The notes: generated from the letters alone by a model not told the origin. DNA of 64,000 nt from Aurantiacibacter xanthus (GCF_003584015.1 NZ_QXFM01000066.1:1-64000), one strand, 5' to 3'; shown: positions 33,281-42,212, counted from the stretch's first letter. Made by a program: numbers and translations.

Positions 33281-33607
33281 TCAGCTATCATCTTCCTTGT
33301 CGTCGTCGCCGGTGTCGACGCCGAGATCGTCGTCACCGCCGAGGTCGACGTCGTTGTCGGGCGAATCGTCGTCATCGTCGATATCGTCGAGATCGTCATC
33401 GTCGCCGCCCAGATCCGAGTCGGCATCCTTGCCTTCGACCTTCTTCTCTTCCTCGAACGGAATCGGCTGCTTGGACTTGAGCACCGGCTCGGGCGTCCAT
33501 TCGTTGCCGCATTCGATGCAGGTGACCGGGTCTTCCTTGCCCAGATCGTAGAAGCGTTCACCGCACTTGGGGCAGGTGCGCTTGGAGCCCCATTCTGGCT
33601 TGACCAT
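33281..33607 (-). CDS. FYDLN acid domain zinc-ribbon protein (TIGR02300)
   Basis: A 108-residue protein: MVKPEWGSKRTCPKCGERF, F-Y-D-L-G at the family's FYDLN position (here with Gly), and a second CIECG, so four Cys form a likely zinc ribbon. The last ~45 residues are almost all Asp, Glu and Gly. The family occurs in alphaproteobacteria beside aroA and tRNA-Ala, as here; its function is unknown. AAGGA lies 8 nt before the ATG at 33607. It is divergent from aroA. Confidence 0.92.
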   Translation of the reverse strand: MVKPEWGSKRTCPKCGERFYDLGKEDPVTCIECGNEWTPEPVLKSKQPIPFEEEKKVEGKDADSDLGGDDDDLDDIDDDDDSPDNDVDLGGDDDLGVDTGDDDKEDDS

Positions 33608-33820
33608 CAAAGTGTCCTTGTCTCGCCCGGATATAGAGTAACGCCGGGTCGGGGGTAATCGGGTGACATGTTCCTGGCTGGCAATACCAGCTCGGGAATC
33701 ATTGGCGCAGCGCCTTGCCATAGGGCCATGCCACTGTCAAAGCGGCGCGCAATTCGCCGTAATTTGTGCAGGATCATTACCATTTCAAGCTCAGCCGCTC
33801 CCAGCCCGCACCGCTTCACC

Positions 33821-35119
33821 ATGTCAGGCCCGCTTACCGGCGCGATCCGCGTTCCGGGCGACAAGTCGATCAGCCACCGCTCGCTGATGCTCGGCGCGCT
33901 GGCCGTGGGCGAAACCCGCGTCACCGGCCTGCTCGAAGGCGAGGACGTGCTCGCCACCGCCGTCGCCATGCGGTCGATGGGTGCCGAGATCACCCGTGAG
34001 GACAGCGGGACCTGGTCTATCCACGGCGTCGGCGTCGGCTCGCTGCTGCAACCGGATGTGGCCATCGAGATGGGCAACTCGGGCACCTCGACCCGGCTGC
34101 TAATGGGCGTGATCGCCAGCCACGCCATCTCCGCCGTGTTCACCGGCGATGCCAGCCTGTCGAGGCGACCGATGGGCCGCGTGATCGAGCCGCTCTCGAT
34201 GATGGGCGCGCAGTTCGAGACCTCGCCGGGAGGCACCCTCCCCCTGCGGCTTCAGGGAGCCTGCCCTGCCGTGCCGATCGAATACCGCGTGCCCGTCGCC
34301 AGCGCGCAGGTGAAGAGCGCGGTGCTGCTGGCCGGGCTCAACACCGCCGGGATCACCCGCGTGATCGAACCGGTGATGACCCGCGACCATTCCGAGCGCA
34401 TGCTGCGCGGCTTCGGCGCCGAGCTGACCGTCGAGGAAGTGAACGGCGAACGCGTGATCGAGATTCGCGGCGAGGCGACGCTCCAGCCGCAGACCATCGA
34501 GGTGCCGGGTGATCCCTCGTCCGCCGCCTTCTTCGTGGTCGCCGCGCTGCTCACCGAGGGCAGCGACCTCGTTATCGAGAATGTCGGCCTCAACCCCACC
34601 CGCGCCGCTTTGCTCGGCGTGCTGCGGCAGATGGGCGGCTCCATCGAGGAGCTGAACCGGCGCAATGTCGGCGGCGAACCGGTGGCCGACCTGCGCGTGC
34701 GCCACTCGGCGCTCACCGGCATCGAGGTCGATCCGGCAGTCGCCCCGAGCATGATCGACGAGTTCCCCGTACTGTTCGTCGCCGCGGCGCTGGCCAAGGG
34801 CACCACCCGCACCAGCGGCCTCGACGAGCTGCGCGTGAAGGAAAGCGACCGCCTCTCGGCCATGGCCACAGCGCTGACGCTGGCCGGTGCGCAGGTGGAG
34901 GAGGCGGAAGACGGCCTCACCATCCACGGCAGCGGCGGTGAGCCGCTCCCCGGCACGGCTGAGGATGCGGCGGTGACGACCCACCTCGACCACCGCATCG
35001 CCATGAGCATGGCGGTGGCAGGGCTGGCCTCGCGCAAGGGCGTGCTGGTCGACGACACCGCCCCCATTGCCACCAGCTTCCCGACCTTCCGGGCGCTGCT
35101 GGAAGAGGCCGCCGCGTGA
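33821..35119 (+). CDS. aroA: EPSP synthase, class II-like (AroA)
   Basis: 432 residues from the first credible ATG. It matches the class II (CP4-type) enzyme closely: [72 protein letters not shown] and [13 protein letters not shown]. It joins shikimate-3-phosphate and PEP. The loop reads G-N-S-G-T-S-T-R, with Gly where the CP4 enzyme has Ala-100, so I do not expect CP4-like glyphosate tolerance. The start is unclear: the ATG at 33821 has no ribosome-binding site, while an in-frame ATT at 33782 has AGGA 8 nt upstream and gives a family-like N-terminus. Operon with the next two genes. Confidence 0.96.
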   Translation: MSGPLTGAIRVPGDKSISHRSLMLGALAVGETRVTGLLEGEDVLATAVAMRSMGAEITREDSGTWSIHGVGVGSLLQPDVAIEMGNSGTSTRLLMGVIASHAISAVFTGDASLSRRPMGRVIEPLSMMGAQFETSPGGTLPLRLQGACPAVPIEYRVPVASAQVKSAVLLAGLNTAGITRVIEPVMTRDHSERMLRGFGAELTVEEVNGERVIEIRGEATLQPQTIEVPGDPSSAAFFVVAALLTEGSDLVIENVGLNPTRAALLGVLRQMGGSIEELNRRNVGGEPVADLRVRHSALTGIEVDPAVAPSMIDEFPVLFVAAALAKGTTRTSGLDELRVKESDRLSAMATALTLAGAQVEEAEDGLTIHGSGGEPLPGTAEDAAVTTHLDHRIAMSMAVAGLASRKGVLVDDTAPIATSFPTFRALLEEAAA

Positions 35120-35370
35120 GTGCACTCGACGCCTATGCCTATGTCGGCTTTGGCGGCACTGCCTGCATCATCGCCGCCTATTTCTATTTGACGGCGAGCA
35201 ATGCGCCCAACCCGTTTCTGGTCCACGGCACCAATCTGGCCGGGGCGGCGTTGCTGACGGTATCGCTGGTCAAGCACACCAACTGGCCCAGCCTCGTGCT
35301 CGAAGGGTTCTGGGCGGCCATCGCGATCTGGGGCCTCACCAAGGCCGTCAGGAAGGGAAAACGCGCATGA
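35116..35370 (+). CDS. Small CBU_0592-like membrane protein
   Basis: An 84-residue protein with three hydrophobic segments (about residues 7-26, 37-53 and 60-76) and a basic end KAVRKGKRA. Its GTG start overlaps the aroA stop (GTGA) and its stop overlaps the cmk ATG (ATGA), so it is translated as part of aroA-cmk. It resembles the small CBU_0592 membrane protein family, whose function is unknown. Confidence 0.8.
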   Translation: MSALDAYAYVGFGGTACIIAAYFYLTASNAPNPFLVHGTNLAGAALLTVSLVKHTNWPSLVLEGFWAAIAIWGLTKAVRKGKRA

Positions 35371-36002
35371 TCATCGCCGTCGATGGCCCGACCGCCTCGG
35401 GCAAGGGCACCGTGTCCAAGGCGCTCGCCGCGCACTTTGGCCTGCCGCATCTCGATACCGGGCTGCTCTACCGCGCGGTTGGCTATCAGGTCTCGCTCAA
35501 TGGCGGCGAGGCCGACAACCCCGAGGACGCGCTGGCCGCCACCACCTTCCCCGATGACCTGCTCGACGAACCCGAGCTGCGCAGCGAGGAAGTCGGCGGG
35601 CTGGCAAGCCGCGTCTCGGTCCACCCGGCCGTGCGCGCGGCGCTGTTCGAGCGCCAGCGCGCCTTTGCCACCCAGCCCGGCGGCGCGGTGCTCGACGGGC
35701 GCGATATCGGCACGGTGATTGCGCCCGAGGCCGAGGTAAAGCTGTTCATCACCGCCAGCGTAACCGCGCGGGCCAAGCGCCGCTGGCTCGAAATGACGGG
35801 CCGCGAGATCGACATTTCGCTCGACGAGATCGAAGCGCAGATCGCCCGGCGCGACATGCGCGATCGCAGCCGCGAGGATGCCCCCTTGCGCGCGGCGGAA
35901 GGGGCGGTGGTGATCGACACCAGCGCCATGAACAAGGACGAGTCGATTGCCGCCGCGATTGCCGCCGTCAATGAGGCGACCGGGCAGACCCCCTGCGCGT
36001 GA
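35367..36002 (+). CDS. cmk: Cytidylate kinase
   Basis: A 211-residue NMP kinase: P-loop [20 protein letters not shown] at the N-terminus, HLDTGLLYRAV, the CMP-binding VLDGRDIGTVIAPEA, and the LID region RDMRDRSREDAPLRAA. It phosphorylates CMP/dCMP. In many alphaproteobacteria rpsA follows directly; here three other genes and a repeat come first. ATGA overlap with the upstream gene. Confidence 0.97.
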   Translation: MIIAVDGPTASGKGTVSKALAAHFGLPHLDTGLLYRAVGYQVSLNGGEADNPEDALAATTFPDDLLDEPELRSEEVGGLASRVSVHPAVRAALFERQRAFATQPGGAVLDGRDIGTVIAPEAEVKLFITASVTARAKRRWLEMTGREIDISLDEIEAQIARRDMRDRSREDAPLRAAEGAVVIDTSAMNKDESIAAAIAAVNEATGQTPCA

Positions 36003-36092
36003 TCTTCCGGCCCCGTCTGCGGGCTGCACAAAGAGCCGATGACCGCGCCGCGCGTGCTTGTCTCCCGGCTCGCCAGACCATAGGTGGGCGCG

Positions 36093-36521
36093 ATGACAGA
36101 AACCAACCTGAGCGCGCGTCGGCGCGAGATCGTCCGCCAGTATTTCCGCTATGTCGATGCAGGCGACGGCCGCATCATGGACCTCTACACCGACGATGTA
36201 GAGCTGCTGTTCCCCAAGTTCGGCCGGACACGCGGGAAAGAGGCGATGCGCAGGTTCGGCGCGCGAATGGGGGCCATGCTCGGGAAGCTGGAGCATGACA
36301 TCGACGCACTGGCCTTTGTCGAAGCCGGCGATACGATCGTCGTCGAGGGCCGCGAGTGGGGCGAAATGGCCGACGGCACGCCCTTTCCCGACGGCGACAT
36401 TTCCCAGGGCCTGTTTTGCAACGTCTTCGAGTTCGAGGGCGAGCTGATCAAGGCGGTGCGGGTCTATGTGGACCCGGATTTCACCAGCGCGGACCAATCG
36501 ACGATCCGCGCCTTGCGCTGA
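36093..36521 (+). CDS. SnoaL/NTF2-like protein
   Basis: A 142-residue protein with the NTF2-like alpha+beta cone pattern: REIVRQYFRYVDAGDGRIMDLYTDDVELLFPKFG at the start and a later FCNVFEFEGELIKAVRVYVDP. Many such proteins are small enzymes or binding domains of unknown specificity. The ATG at 36093 follows AGGTGGG; a GTG nine bases upstream is the alternative. It is not obviously related to its neighbours. Confidence 0.8.
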   Translation: MTETNLSARRREIVRQYFRYVDAGDGRIMDLYTDDVELLFPKFGRTRGKEAMRRFGARMGAMLGKLEHDIDALAFVEAGDTIVVEGREWGEMADGTPFPDGDISQGLFCNVFEFEGELIKAVRVYVDPDFTSADQSTIRALR

Positions 36522-36611
36522 TCCTTGCCTGTCGCCCGCAATCTGCAATGGTCGCGCGAGCGGCGTCGCAGCTGGCCACACGAAAGCAGAGCGTCGGCAT
36601 AGGGAATTGCC

Positions 36612-37442
36612 ATGAACTACCGCCACTCGTTCCATGCCGGCAACAGCGCCGATGTCGTGAAGCACAGCCTGCTGATCGCGCTGGTGCAGGCCTTGCAGCT
36701 CAAGCAGAGCGCGCTGACCCTGATCGACACCCATGCCGGCTGCGGGCTTTATGACCTGCTCGGCGATCAGGCCCAGCGCACCGGCGAGGCGGCACAAGGC
36801 GTGCTGCGGGCCTGTGCCGATACAAACCCTTTGCTGGACGCCTATCGCGCCGCCGTAAGCGCGGTGAACGGCGGGGACGAGCCGCGCCTTTACCCCGGCT
36901 CTCCGCAGGTTCTGGCGCAGCTGCTGCGCCCGCAGGACGTGCTGGTCCTCAACGAAAAACACCCCGAGGACGCGCAGGCCCTGCGCGCCGCCATGCGCGG
37001 CACCCCCGCCGCCGTGCATCAGCGCGACGCCTATGAGCTGTGGCTGGCGCTGGTGCCGCCGCGCACCCCGCGCGGCGTGGTGGTGGTCGACCCGCCCTAT
37101 GAGCAGACCGACGAGCGCGCGCGGATCACCGCCACCCTCGCCGCGGCGCACCGCAAGTGGGCGCACGGCGTGACGGTGATCTGGTATCCGCTGAAGGAGC
37201 GCGCCGTCCACGCGCGGTGGAAGGAGCAGCTCGGCAAGCTCGGCACTTCGAAATTTCTGTCGGTCGAGCACTGGCTGTACGACGAGGATCAGCCCGGCAT
37301 TTACAACGGCGCGGGCCTGTTCATCGTCAACCCGCCCTATGCCTTCACGCAGGCGTTGCCGCCGATGCTGGAGGCCCTGCGCGCCGCGCTGGCGCCCGAG
37401 GGGCACCGGGGCACGCTTACGGCTGACTGGCTGAACGAATAG
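36612..37442 (+). CDS. rlmJ: 23S rRNA (adenine-2030-N6)-methyltransferase RlmJ
   Basis: A 276-residue Rossmann methyltransferase. Diagnostic MNYRHSFHAGNSADVVKH opens the protein, THAGCGLYDL is in the SAM-binding region, and the D-P-P-Y-E catalytic motif follows VVVV near residue 160. It methylates A2030 of 23S rRNA. The gene lies between cmk and rpsA, and a double-hairpin repeat follows it. Confidence 0.95.
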   Translation: MNYRHSFHAGNSADVVKHSLLIALVQALQLKQSALTLIDTHAGCGLYDLLGDQAQRTGEAAQGVLRACADTNPLLDAYRAAVSAVNGGDEPRLYPGSPQVLAQLLRPQDVLVLNEKHPEDAQALRAAMRGTPAAVHQRDAYELWLALVPPRTPRGVVVVDPPYEQTDERARITATLAAAHRKWAHGVTVIWYPLKERAVHARWKEQLGKLGTSKFLSVEHWLYDEDQPGIYNGAGLFIVNPPYAFTQALPPMLEALRAALAPEGHRGTLTADWLNE

Positions 37443-37471
37443 AATGGGCTGGCACGGCCGCCTGAAGCCGG

Positions 37472-37610
37472 GTGACCTGGCATCGAGGCGCAAGGCCCTT
37501 CCCCTGTGGGGAAGGGTTGGGGTGGGGGTTCCACGCCAGCCAGCGTCGAGCCCCCACCCCCAGCCCCTCCCCAAGGGGAGGGGAGCAAGCTGGATCAGGG
37601 TAATGACATC
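37472..37610 (+). repeat. Double-hairpin GC-rich element, copy 4
   Basis: Full copy: GCATCGAGGCGCAAGG flank, hairpin 1, paired arms, hairpin 2 (cccctccccaaggggagggg), GAGCAAGCTGGATCAGGGTAATGACAT. It lies between convergent rlmJ and the DUF962 gene; its right flank supplies the last codons and stop of the latter. Confidence 0.92.
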
Positions 37611-38113
37611 AGGCTCTGGCTCTCGCGCTCGATCTCGGCCTTAAGCTCCCCGCACAGGCCCAGCGCAAAGGCCGCCTCGGCAGTCACGAACAGCGGCCCG
37701 ATCAATAGCGAGCGCAGGTCATCGAGGAAGGCCGGTTTGCGGCCCTCGAAATGATGGCCGAGGAACTGCAACGCCCATCCCAGCACAAACAGCCCGATCC
37801 CGCTGCCTAGCCACACGGCGGTATCCATTTGCGCGATCTCCAGCCCCAGTCGCGCCATGCCGATCAGCACCAGCGCCAGCGCTCCGCCCAGCAGCTTATC
37901 GAGCTTCAGATAATAGAGTGCCGCCGCTGCCGTGGCGATCACCGAGGGGGTCAGCGTGAAACCGGGCAGCTCCCACACCGGGCGCGACAGCAGGATCTCG
38001 ACTGCCAGCACGATCATGGGAATGCCCAGCGCATGGGTTGCCACATTGCGCCGGGCGCGGTGGTATCGGCGGTAGCGCGCGAGGGCTTCGATCAAAGGAG
38101 CATGGTTCGTCAT
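37595..38113 (-). CDS. DUF962 / Mpo1-like membrane protein
   Basis: A 172-residue protein of the Mpo1/YGL010w family: RYRRYHRARRNVATHALGIP at the start (the conserved H-x3-N-x2-T/H-type region), four hydrophobic segments, and GLFVLGWALQFLGHHFEGRKPA with the conserved His and Glu. The yeast Mpo1 is a 2-hydroxy fatty acid dioxygenase. AGGAA lies 8 nt before the ATG at 38113. The last residues (LMSLP) and the stop codon come from repeat copy 4. Confidence 0.88.
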   Translation of the reverse strand: MTNHAPLIEALARYRRYHRARRNVATHALGIPMIVLAVEILLSRPVWELPGFTLTPSVIATAAAALYYLKLDKLLGGALALVLIGMARLGLEIAQMDTAVWLGSGIGLFVLGWALQFLGHHFEGRKPAFLDDLRSLLIGPLFVTAEAAFALGLCGELKAEIERESQSLMSLP

Positions 38114-38532
38114 CGGCGCTTTCCTACATGGCCGGGCCGGTGGCAGGAAGCGCCCGTCATGCCAATACGCCTGCTCCCCCTTCCCTGCCATCAGCCGAAG
38201 CCCCGGCGCAAACGGACAAGGTTTTTCCGCTCAGGACACTGTCACACCTGTAACACCGTGGCCCCACCTATCCCAATTCACCGCCCTCAATCCAACAGCT
38301 TGAGTTCGCAGCCCCCAGTTCACCCGGCCCAATTCACTTGCCTTTTGCACCCGTTTCGCCTAGGGGCGCGTCCGTTCCGAAAGGCTTTGGCTCGAACGAA
38401 CCCGTGCATGGCAACCGGCCTGTGCGGAAACGGCCCTCTTGCCCCGTTTGGCCCCGTAATCGTGCGGGAGACGGGTAAAGACCCCGGTAAAACCGGTGGC
38501 CGGTAGCAAATGTGAACAGGATAGAGACCACT
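38114..38532. other. rpsA leader region
   Basis: A 419-bp gap between divergent DUF962 and rpsA genes. It should contain the rpsA promoter. Near 38489-38503 a G/C-rich stretch (accccggtaaaaccggtgg) can form a short hairpin about 40 bp before the start codon; S1 is autoregulated in other bacteria, so it may be a leader element. No gene is supported. Confidence 0.35.
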
Positions 38533-40236
38533 ATGGCATCAAGCGCCAATCCTACCCGCGACGATTTCGCCGCAATGCTCGATGAACAGCTCGGCGGCGC
38601 CGAGGGCGGCTTCGAAGGCCGCGTCGTCAAGGGCACCGTTACCAACATCGAAAATGGCATGGCCATCATCGACGTCGGCCTCAAGAGCGAAGGCCGCGTC
38701 GCCCTCAAGGAATTCGAACGTGGCGAAGGCGACCACGGCCTGACGGTCGGCTCGGAAGTCGAGGTCTTCGTTGACCGCGTCGAGAACGCCGACGGCGAAG
38801 CCATGCTCAGCCGCGACCGCGCCCGCCGCGAAGCCGCCTGGGACAAGCTGGAAAGCGAGTTCGGCGAAGGCAAGCGCGTCGATGGCCGCATCTTCGGCCG
38901 TGTGAAGGGCGGCTTCACCGTCGATCTCGACGGCGCCGTGGCCTTCCTGCCCGGTTCGCAGGTCGACATCCGCCCGGTGCGCGATGTCACCCCGCTGATG
39001 GAGATGACCCAGCCCTTCCAGATCCTCAAGATGGACCGTCGCCGCGGCAACATCGTCGTCTCGCGTCGCGCCGTGCTGGAAGAGACCCGCGCCGAACAGC
39101 GCAGCGAGCTGATCGACAAGCTGGCCGAGGGCCAGGTCGTCGACGGTGTGGTCAAGAACATCACCGACTACGGCGCCTTCGTGGACCTGGGCGGCATCGA
39201 CGGCCTGCTCCACGTCACCGACATGAGCTACAAGCGCGTCAACCACCCGAGCGAGGTGATCGAGATCGGCCAGACCGTGACCGTCCAGATCATCCGCATC
39301 AACGCCGACACGCAGCGCATCAGCCTCGGCATGAAGCAGCTTGAAAGCGATCCGTGGGAAGGCGTTGGCGCCAAGTACCCGATCGGTGCCAAGATCACTG
39401 GTCAGGTCACCAACATCACCGAATACGGCGCCTTCGTGGAGCTGGAGCCGGGCATCGAAGGCCTGGTCCACGTTTCGGAAATGAGCTGGACCAAGAAGAA
39501 CGTCCACCCCGGCAAGATCGTCTCGACCTCGCAGGAAGTCGACGTCATGGTGCTGGAAGTCGACAGCGAGAAGCGTCGCATCTCGCTCGGCCTCAAGCAG
39601 GCCCAGCGCAACCCGTGGGAAGAGTTCGCCGAATCGCACCCGGTTGGCTCGACCGTCACCGGCGAAGTCAAGAACGCCACCGAGTTCGGCCTGTTCATCG
39701 GCCTGCCCGGCGACGTGGACGGCATGGTTCACATGTCGGACATCGCCTGGGGCATCTCGGGCGAAGACGCGCTGGCGCTGCACCGCAAGGGTGAAGAGGT
39801 CCAGGCCGTGGTGCTCGATGTCGACGTCGACAAGGAGCGCATCAGCCTCGGCATGAAGCAGCTCGAGAAGGGCGCTCCCTCGGCGGAAGGTGTGGGCGAC
39901 AGCTCGAACCTGCGTCGCGGCGAGACCGTGACCGTGACCGTGCTCGAAGTGCGCGATGGCGGCCTCGAAGTGCAGGTTGGCGAAGACGGCGCGACCGGCT
40001 TCATCAAGCGTTCGGACCTCGGCCGCGACCGCGACGAGCAGCGTCCCGACCGTTTCCAGGCCGGCCAGAAGGTCGATGCCATGGTCACCGGTTTCGACCG
40101 TTCGAAGAAGCCCAACTTCTCGATCAAGGCGCTGCAGATCGCCGAAGAGAAGGAAGCTGTGGCACAGTTCGGTTCGGCCGACTCGGGCGCCTCGCTGGGC
40201 GACATCCTCGGCGCCGCGCTGAAGAAGCAGGACTAA
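38533..40236 (+). CDS. rpsA: 30S ribosomal protein S1
   Basis: A 567-residue protein with six S1 (OB-fold) domains, seen as repeated VDGVVKNITDYGAFVDLGGIDGLLHVTDMSY-type blocks; only the first two are divergent. It binds mRNA and helps initiation. Start at the ATG at 38533 rather than the upstream GTG at 38512, since GAGA and AGGA lie closer to it. It has its own transcription unit here, with a terminator 50 bp past the stop. Confidence 0.97.
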   Translation: MASSANPTRDDFAAMLDEQLGGAEGGFEGRVVKGTVTNIENGMAIIDVGLKSEGRVALKEFERGEGDHGLTVGSEVEVFVDRVENADGEAMLSRDRARREAAWDKLESEFGEGKRVDGRIFGRVKGGFTVDLDGAVAFLPGSQVDIRPVRDVTPLMEMTQPFQILKMDRRRGNIVVSRRAVLEETRAEQRSELIDKLAEGQVVDGVVKNITDYGAFVDLGGIDGLLHVTDMSYKRVNHPSEVIEIGQTVTVQIIRINADTQRISLGMKQLESDPWEGVGAKYPIGAKITGQVTNITEYGAFVELEPGIEGLVHVSEMSWTKKNVHPGKIVSTSQEVDVMVLEVDSEKRRISLGLKQAQRNPWEEFAESHPVGSTVTGEVKNATEFGLFIGLPGDVDGMVHMSDIAWGISGEDALALHRKGEEVQAVVLDVDVDKERISLGMKQLEKGAPSAEGVGDSSNLRRGETVTVTVLEVRDGGLEVQVGEDGATGFIKRSDLGRDRDEQRPDRFQAGQKVDAMVTGFDRSKKPNFSIKALQIAEEKEAVAQFGSADSGASLGDILGAALKKQD

Positions 40237-40284
40237 TTGGGTTGCGCCCGGCCTTGCGGTCGGGCCTCTCATCGCACATTCAGG

Positions 40285-40320
40285 AAGGCCCGCTTGCCGT
40301 ATGGCAGGCGGGCCTTTCCT
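40285..40320 (+). terminator. Terminator after rpsA
   Basis: A 14-bp stem with one G-T pair, aaggcccgcttgcc / ggcaggcgggcctt (40285-40298 and 40303-40316), loop GTAT, followed by TCC rather than a long T-run. A second, weaker hairpin (gcccggccttgcggtcgggc) precedes it at about 40246-40265. Confidence 0.8.
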
Positions 40321-40349
40321 ACATCGGGCAAGGCTCCTAGACTGGGGCC

Positions 40350-40757
40350 ATGCTAGCCCACTGCCAATGCGGCGTTCTTCAGGCCTCGGTCACTGACGAC
40401 GCACAGCCCACCACGGTGCTGTGCCATTGTGACGACTGCCAAAGGCGCAGCGGCTCTCCCTTTGGCGTTATCGCCTACTTCGCCAAAGAGGCCGTCACCG
40501 TGAGCGGCGAGGCGCGCGAATACCGGCGCGGCTCTTACAGCGGCACTGCCCTCACCAACGGCTTCTGCCCGCATTGCGGCAGCACCGTCTATGTGTTGCT
40601 CGAAAAGGCCCCGGCGTTGATCGGTGTGCCCGTGGGCGCCTTTGCCGATCCCGCCTTCCCCGCTCCGGTGCGCGCGGTGTGGGAACAGCATCGCCATCCC
40701 TGGGTCAGCCTGCCCGATGGCATTCCAACCTTCGCACGAGGAACCGACGGCAAATGA
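40350..40757 (+). CDS. GFA family protein (Mss4-like zinc fold)
   Basis: A 135-residue protein with the Cys pattern of glutathione-dependent formaldehyde-activating (GFA) proteins: C-Q-C-G near the start, L-C-H-C-D-D-C-Q-R-R-S-G, and C-P-H-C-G-S. The fold binds zinc; true formaldehyde-activating activity is known for few members, so the name is only a family label. It overlaps gloB by 4 bp (ATGA), which links the two glutathione-related genes in one operon. Confidence 0.88.
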   Translation: MLAHCQCGVLQASVTDDAQPTTVLCHCDDCQRRSGSPFGVIAYFAKEAVTVSGEAREYRRGSYSGTALTNGFCPHCGSTVYVLLEKAPALIGVPVGAFADPAFPAPVRAVWEQHRHPWVSLPDGIPTFARGTDGK

Positions 40758-41512
40758 CACTCGAACTCCACCAGTTCCCCTGCCTGTCCGACAACTACGG
40801 CTATCTGCTGCATGACAGCGCCAGCGGCGAGACCACCTGCATCGATACGCCTGATGCCGAGACCTACCTGCGCGAGGCCGAGGCGAAAGGCTGGCGCATC
40901 ACGCAGATCTGGAACACCCACTGGCACCCCGACCACGCGGGCGGCAACGCCGCGATCAAGGCCGCGACTGGCTGCACGATCTACGGCCCGCAGGAGGTGT
41001 CGGCGAAGTTCCCGCTCGACGTGGTGCTGGCTGGCGGTGACAGCGCGACGCTGGGCGGCAACACTGCGCAGGTCATCGACGTGGGCGGCCATACCAAGGG
41101 CCACATCGCCTACCACCTGCCCGAAGCGGGGCTCGCCTTCGTCGGCGATTCGCTGTTTGCGCTCGGCTGCGGGCGGATGTTCGAGGGTACTCCGGAGCAG
41201 TTCTGGGCCAGCCTCGAACGCCTGCGCGCCCTGCCCGCCGAGACCACCATCTGCTGCGCGCACGAGTACACGCAGGCGAACGCGGCCTTCGCGCTCCACG
41301 CCGACCCCGGCAACGATGCGCTGATGGACTATGCCCGCGAGATCGAAGCGAAGCGCGCAGCAGGCGAGCCGACCGTGCCCTTCCCGCTTGGTCGCGAGCT
41401 GGAGACCAACCCCTTCCTGCGCGCCGACGATCCCGACATGCAGGCCCACTGGGGCGGCGACAGCCCCGACGAGACCTTCGCCGCCATCAGGGCCGCGAAG
41501 GACTCGTTCTGA
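40754..41512 (+). CDS. gloB: Hydroxyacylglutathione hydrolase (glyoxalase II)
   Basis: A 252-residue metallo-beta-lactamase fold protein. The two-metal motif is T-H-W-H-P-D-H-A-G-G, then GHTKGHIAYHLP and FVGDSLFALGCGRMFEG, and CAHEYTQAN; the C-terminal substrate-binding part ends NPFLRADDPDM. It hydrolyses S-D-lactoylglutathione in methylglyoxal detoxification. Co-transcribed with the GFA gene. Confidence 0.95.
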   Translation: MTLELHQFPCLSDNYGYLLHDSASGETTCIDTPDAETYLREAEAKGWRITQIWNTHWHPDHAGGNAAIKAATGCTIYGPQEVSAKFPLDVVLAGGDSATLGGNTAQVIDVGGHTKGHIAYHLPEAGLAFVGDSLFALGCGRMFEGTPEQFWASLERLRALPAETTICCAHEYTQANAAFALHADPGNDALMDYAREIEAKRAAGEPTVPFPLGRELETNPFLRADDPDMQAHWGGDSPDETFAAIRAAKDSF

Positions 41513-41530
41513 GATTGAACAACCGCCCGC

Positions 41531-42145
41531 TCAGTATCCCACGGTGAAGCGCGAGCGGCTGTGATTATGCGCTTCCAGTTCGTCGACCATGGCGATGGCA
41601 TAGTCGGCATAGCTGATCTTGCTCTCGCCATTGGCGTCGACCACCAGTTCCTCGGTGCCGAGCCGGAAGCTGCCGGGACCCTGACGCTCGCCGACGAAGA
41701 TCAGCATGGCGGGCGAGAAGAACGTCCAGTCAACCTCCTGCTCCTCGCGCAGCGCGTCGAGGAAGTGGATGCCGCCGATCACGAACGGCTTGATATTCTC
41801 GGGGAACTCGGGCGAATCGTAAAGCCGCACGCCGTCCGCGTTCTTGAGGCTGGCCGCGCCGCCCATCACCAGCAGGCGCGGAACGCCCGCCGCCTTGACT
41901 GCCGCCAGCAGATGCTCGGCGGTAACGTTGAAATGGAGCGCGCTGATGACCGCGTCGACGCCCTTGATGGCCTCCACGAGGGCATCGGTATTCTCAACGT
42001 CGCATTCCTTGGCGGTGATCCCGTCCGCTGCCGGAATGGCCTCAGGGTGGCGCGAGAGGCCAATTACCTCATGCCCACGCGCGGCCGCTTCCTTGGCAAT
42101 CTCCGAGCCGCCCTTGCCGCTGGCTCCCAGTACCGCAATCTTCAT
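41531..42145 (-). CDS. NAD(P)-binding oxidoreductase (atypical SDR)
   Basis: A 204-residue Rossmann protein with AVLGASGKGGSEIAKEA as cofactor site and no classical Y-x-x-x-K. It resembles the NmrA/YwnB-type atypical SDRs, for example in ALHFNVTAEHLLAAVKAAGV. They act as quinone or flavin reductases or as redox sensors; the role here is not known. It is convergent with gloB (18 bp) and upstream of the atp operon's terminator. Confidence 0.85.
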   Translation of the reverse strand: MKIAVLGASGKGGSEIAKEAAARGHEVIGLSRHPEAIPAADGITAKECDVENTDALVEAIKGVDAVISALHFNVTAEHLLAAVKAAGVPRLLVMGGAASLKNADGVRLYDSPEFPENIKPFVIGGIHFLDALREEQEVDWTFFSPAMLIFVGERQGPGSFRLGTEELVVDANGESKISYADYAIAMVDELEAHNHSRSRFTVGY

Positions 42146-42212
42146 CGTGTTCTCTCCCGAATAAGCGAATTTGCAGCATTGCTAGCCGTGCGGCCCCCAT
42201 GAAGGAAAGCGC

